5,915 nucleotides of DNA. Origin: Candidatus Microgenomatus auricola (GTDB taxonomy: Bacteria > Patescibacteriota > Patescibacteriia > UBA9570 > XYC2-FULL-38-9). Position 1 is the first letter of the stretch, and every line of letters starts with the position of its first letter. The translations under genes and the position numbers were made by a program. The notes beneath the pieces were generated by a model that did not search any database, was not told the DNA's origin, and was given only the letters and a program-made list of their open reading frames with translations. This document shows, one piece after another, positions 4,305 through 5,915 of the stretch. The stretch spans positions 1-5,915 of the forward strand of contig SBBP01000151.1 in the NCBI GenBank assembly GCA_005239655.1, read 5' to 3'.

Positions 4305-5915
4305 TTAGTCAAGCGGCAAAAGATCGCCCCAATTTTTCCCGGCCTGGATATTGACAACCAGCGGAACGTCCAGCGCATAGACGTCTTCCATCAGCTGCTG
4401 GATGTTGTGCGCTTCGGTTTTGAGTTTTTTTTCTGTGACCTCGAAGACCAATTCGTCGTGCACTTGGAGGATCATTTGCGCGTCGATGTCACCGCTCTCA
4501 ATTGCGCGGTGTACGGCGATCATGGCCAGTTTCATGATGTCTGCCGCGGTGCCTTGCACAGGCATGTTGACTGCCGCGCGTTCAGCGCCTGCTGCGATCA
4601 TTCGGTTGGATGAATTGATTTCCGGCAGATGTCGTCTGCGTCCGAAGAGTGTTTCGGCAGAGCCTGTTGCCTTTGCCGCTTCCTTCACACCATCAATATA
4701 CTTCTTGATGCCGGTGTGCACGGAGAAATATTTGTCGAGGAACATTCGCGCTTCTTCGCGGCCCACTTTGGCGTCACGCATAATCCCTTGCACGCCCATG
4801 CCGTAGAGAATGCCGAAGTTGATCGCCTTTGCCGCGCGCCGCATTTGCGGAGTGACCTTTTCGAGAGGAACGTCGTTCAACTCTGCGGCGGTGCGTACAT
4901 GAATATCTTCGTGTTGGCGGAATGCAGCGGTCATCACACGATCTTTGGAAAGATGAGCGACGACGCGCAACTCGATTTGTGAGTAGTCGAGAGAAAGAAT
5001 GCGATGACCGCGCCGCGGAATAAACGCCTTGCGGATTTTTCGCCCAAGCTCTGTGCGGATGGGAATGTTTTGCAGGTTGGGGTCAGTAGAAGAGAGGCGT
5101 CCGGTTGCGGCGATCGTTTGGTTGTAGTTGGTATGAATGCGACCAGTTTCTGGGTTCACCAGTTCAGGCAGTGCGTCCAGGTAGGTTGAGGTGAGTTTGC
5201 TGAGTTCGCGGTATTCACTGATGCGGTCGATAATGGGGTGAACGCCGGAGAGTTTTTCGAGCTCTGATGCCGCGGTCGAAAATCCTGTTTTCGTTTTGTG
5301 AATTTTTTCTGTTGAGATGTGGAGCGTGTTGAAGAGGACGTCTTTGAGCTGAACGTTTGATGCCACATTGAATTCAATACCAGCGAGTGCGTGAATTTTT
5401 TTTTCGAGTGCTTTGATTTGCGTGTGCATTTCGCGTGACATCTCTTTCAAAAAGTCCACATCAACACGCACGCCCGCTTCCTCCATTGGCACGAGTGCAT
5501 GCAGTGTTGGCATTTCGATATCTTCCATGAGCGTGTTGTATCCGAGCTTCTTCACTCGAGCGGAGAATGTCTTGTACAACCGCCAGGCAAAGTCAGCATC
5601 TTCTGCTGCGTACCACGCGACATCTTCAACTGGAACAGCGTCCATCGTGATTTGCTTTTTACCTTTGCCAATCAGGTCTTCAATGGGTTGCATTTGGTGG
5701 CCGTACTCCACGAACGCGAGATTGTCGAGCCCATGACCGCGAGAGCTGCTGTTGCAGAGGTATGACGCGATCATGCTGTCGAACACAACGCCGCGAATCT
5801 GCACGCCCGCGTGATGTAACACTTCAATGTCGAATTTTGCGTTGTGGCCGGTTTTGTGAATTTTGGGGTTTTCGAGAATGGCAGCGATTTCTGCCGGCAC
5901 GAAACCGTCGGAACA
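4305..5915 (-). CDS. polA: DNA polymerase I, C-terminal part (5' end outside window)
   Basis: The last 536 residues of family A DNA polymerase I are visible; the frame stays open to the right edge, so GTG at 5900 is not taken as the start. Counting from the edge, GHNAKFD (24-29) is exonuclease motif II and YAAED (102-106) is motif III, so the 3'-5' proofreading residues that can be seen are present. Motif I and any 5'-nuclease domain lie outside the window. The polymerase has the template-contact block TGRLSSTDPNLQNIP (271-285), motif A DYSQIELR (Asp310), motif B (Arg359, Lys363, Phe367, Tyr371) and motif C VHDELVFEV (His486, Asp487, Glu488). Each of these lies at a constant offset of 395 from the E. 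coli numbering I recall, so there is no net insertion or deletion between motifs. Phe at the O-helix position predicts discrimination against dideoxynucleotides. The enzyme acts in repair synthesis and Okazaki fragment maturation. Runs of eight and nine A occur in the coding strand (4425-4432, 5396-5404). Confidence 0.97.
   Translation of the reverse strand, partial: CSDGFVPAEIAAILENPKIHKTGHNAKFDIEVLHHAGVQIRGVVFDSMIASYLCNSSSRGHGLDNLAFVEYGHQMQPIEDLIGKGKKQITMDAVPVEDVAWYAAEDADFAWRLYKTFSARVKKLGYNTLMEDIEMPTLHALVPMEEAGVRVDVDFLKEMSREMHTQIKALEKKIHALAGIEFNVASNVQLKDVLFNTLHISTEKIHKTKTGFSTAASELEKLSGVHPIIDRISEYRELSKLTSTYLDALPELVNPETGRIHTNYNQTIAATGRLSSTDPNLQNIPIRTELGRKIRKAFIPRRGHRILSLDYSQIELRVVAHLSKDRVMTAAFRQHEDIHVRTAAELNDVPLEKVTPQMRRAAKAINFGILYGMGVQGIMRDAKVGREEARMFLDKYFSVHTGIKKYIDGVKEAAKATGSAETLFGRRRHLPEINSSNRMIAAGAERAAVNMPVQGTAADIMKLAMIAVHRAIESGDIDAQMILQVHDELVFEVTEKKLKTEAHNIQQLMEDVYALDVPLVVNIQAGKNWGDLLPLD

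Noticed and set aside
2600..4310. Transposon or integron structure around the lipoprotein gene
   Set aside because: I found no transposase or integrase frame, no matching terminal repeats and no convincing target-site duplication.
4151..4378. A 76-codon N-terminal extension of the lipoprotein frame into polA
   Set aside because: It would bury the signal peptide and overlap the polA 3' end; the Shine-Dalgarno before 4150 fixes the start.
5898..5900. GTG at 5900 as the polA start
   Set aside because: The frame stays open to the window edge with Pol I-like residues upstream, and the start would remove most of the exonuclease domain.

Overview
The window looks like a bacterial chromosome segment, probably from a small-genome lineage of the Patescibacteria/CPR type. 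This is an inference from the style of the Pol I, UvrB and delta-subunit proteins and from compact gene packing with weak ribosome binding sites. No taxonomic marker such as rRNA is present. Most of it is ordinary housekeeping sequence: replication (polA, holA), DNA repair (uvrB, polA), translation (rpsT) and cofactor synthesis (a RibL/TagD-type nucleotidyltransferase).

Layout, left to right. Positions 1-474 (+) carry the C-terminal 157 residues of UvrB, entering from outside the window. One base later comes a 132-residue cytidylyl/adenylyltransferase (476-874, +), probably co-transcribed with it. A short gap with a candidate extended -10 promoter leads to rpsT (973-1233, +), whose strong intrinsic terminator (1277-1308) lies inside the 3' end of the convergent holA gene (1238-2149, -). 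An 84-base divergent promoter region separates holA from a 120-residue protein of unknown function (2234-2596, +).

From about 2600 to about 4200 the character of the sequence changes. GC rises, the encoded protein is acidic and very poor in lysine, and its gene (2651-4150, -) has a textbook Shine-Dalgarno sequence that the other visible starts lack. It encodes a 499-residue lipoprotein with a CotH-kinase-like core, 14 cysteines besides the lipobox cysteine, an acidic N-terminal linker and a Ser/Pro/Gly-rich tail. It has its own leader and its own intrinsic terminator. The simplest reading is a single-gene cassette acquired horizontally, perhaps from a myxobacteria-like source, and placed between polA and the 120-residue gene. 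The rest of the window (4305-5915, -) is the C-terminal 536 residues of DNA polymerase I, running off the right edge, with proofreading and polymerase motifs intact.

There is no sign of CRISPR, tRNA, rRNA, an insertion sequence or an integrase. The most noteworthy items are the atypical CotH-like lipoprotein gene, the rpsT terminator encoded inside holA codons, and the contrast in translation-initiation signals.
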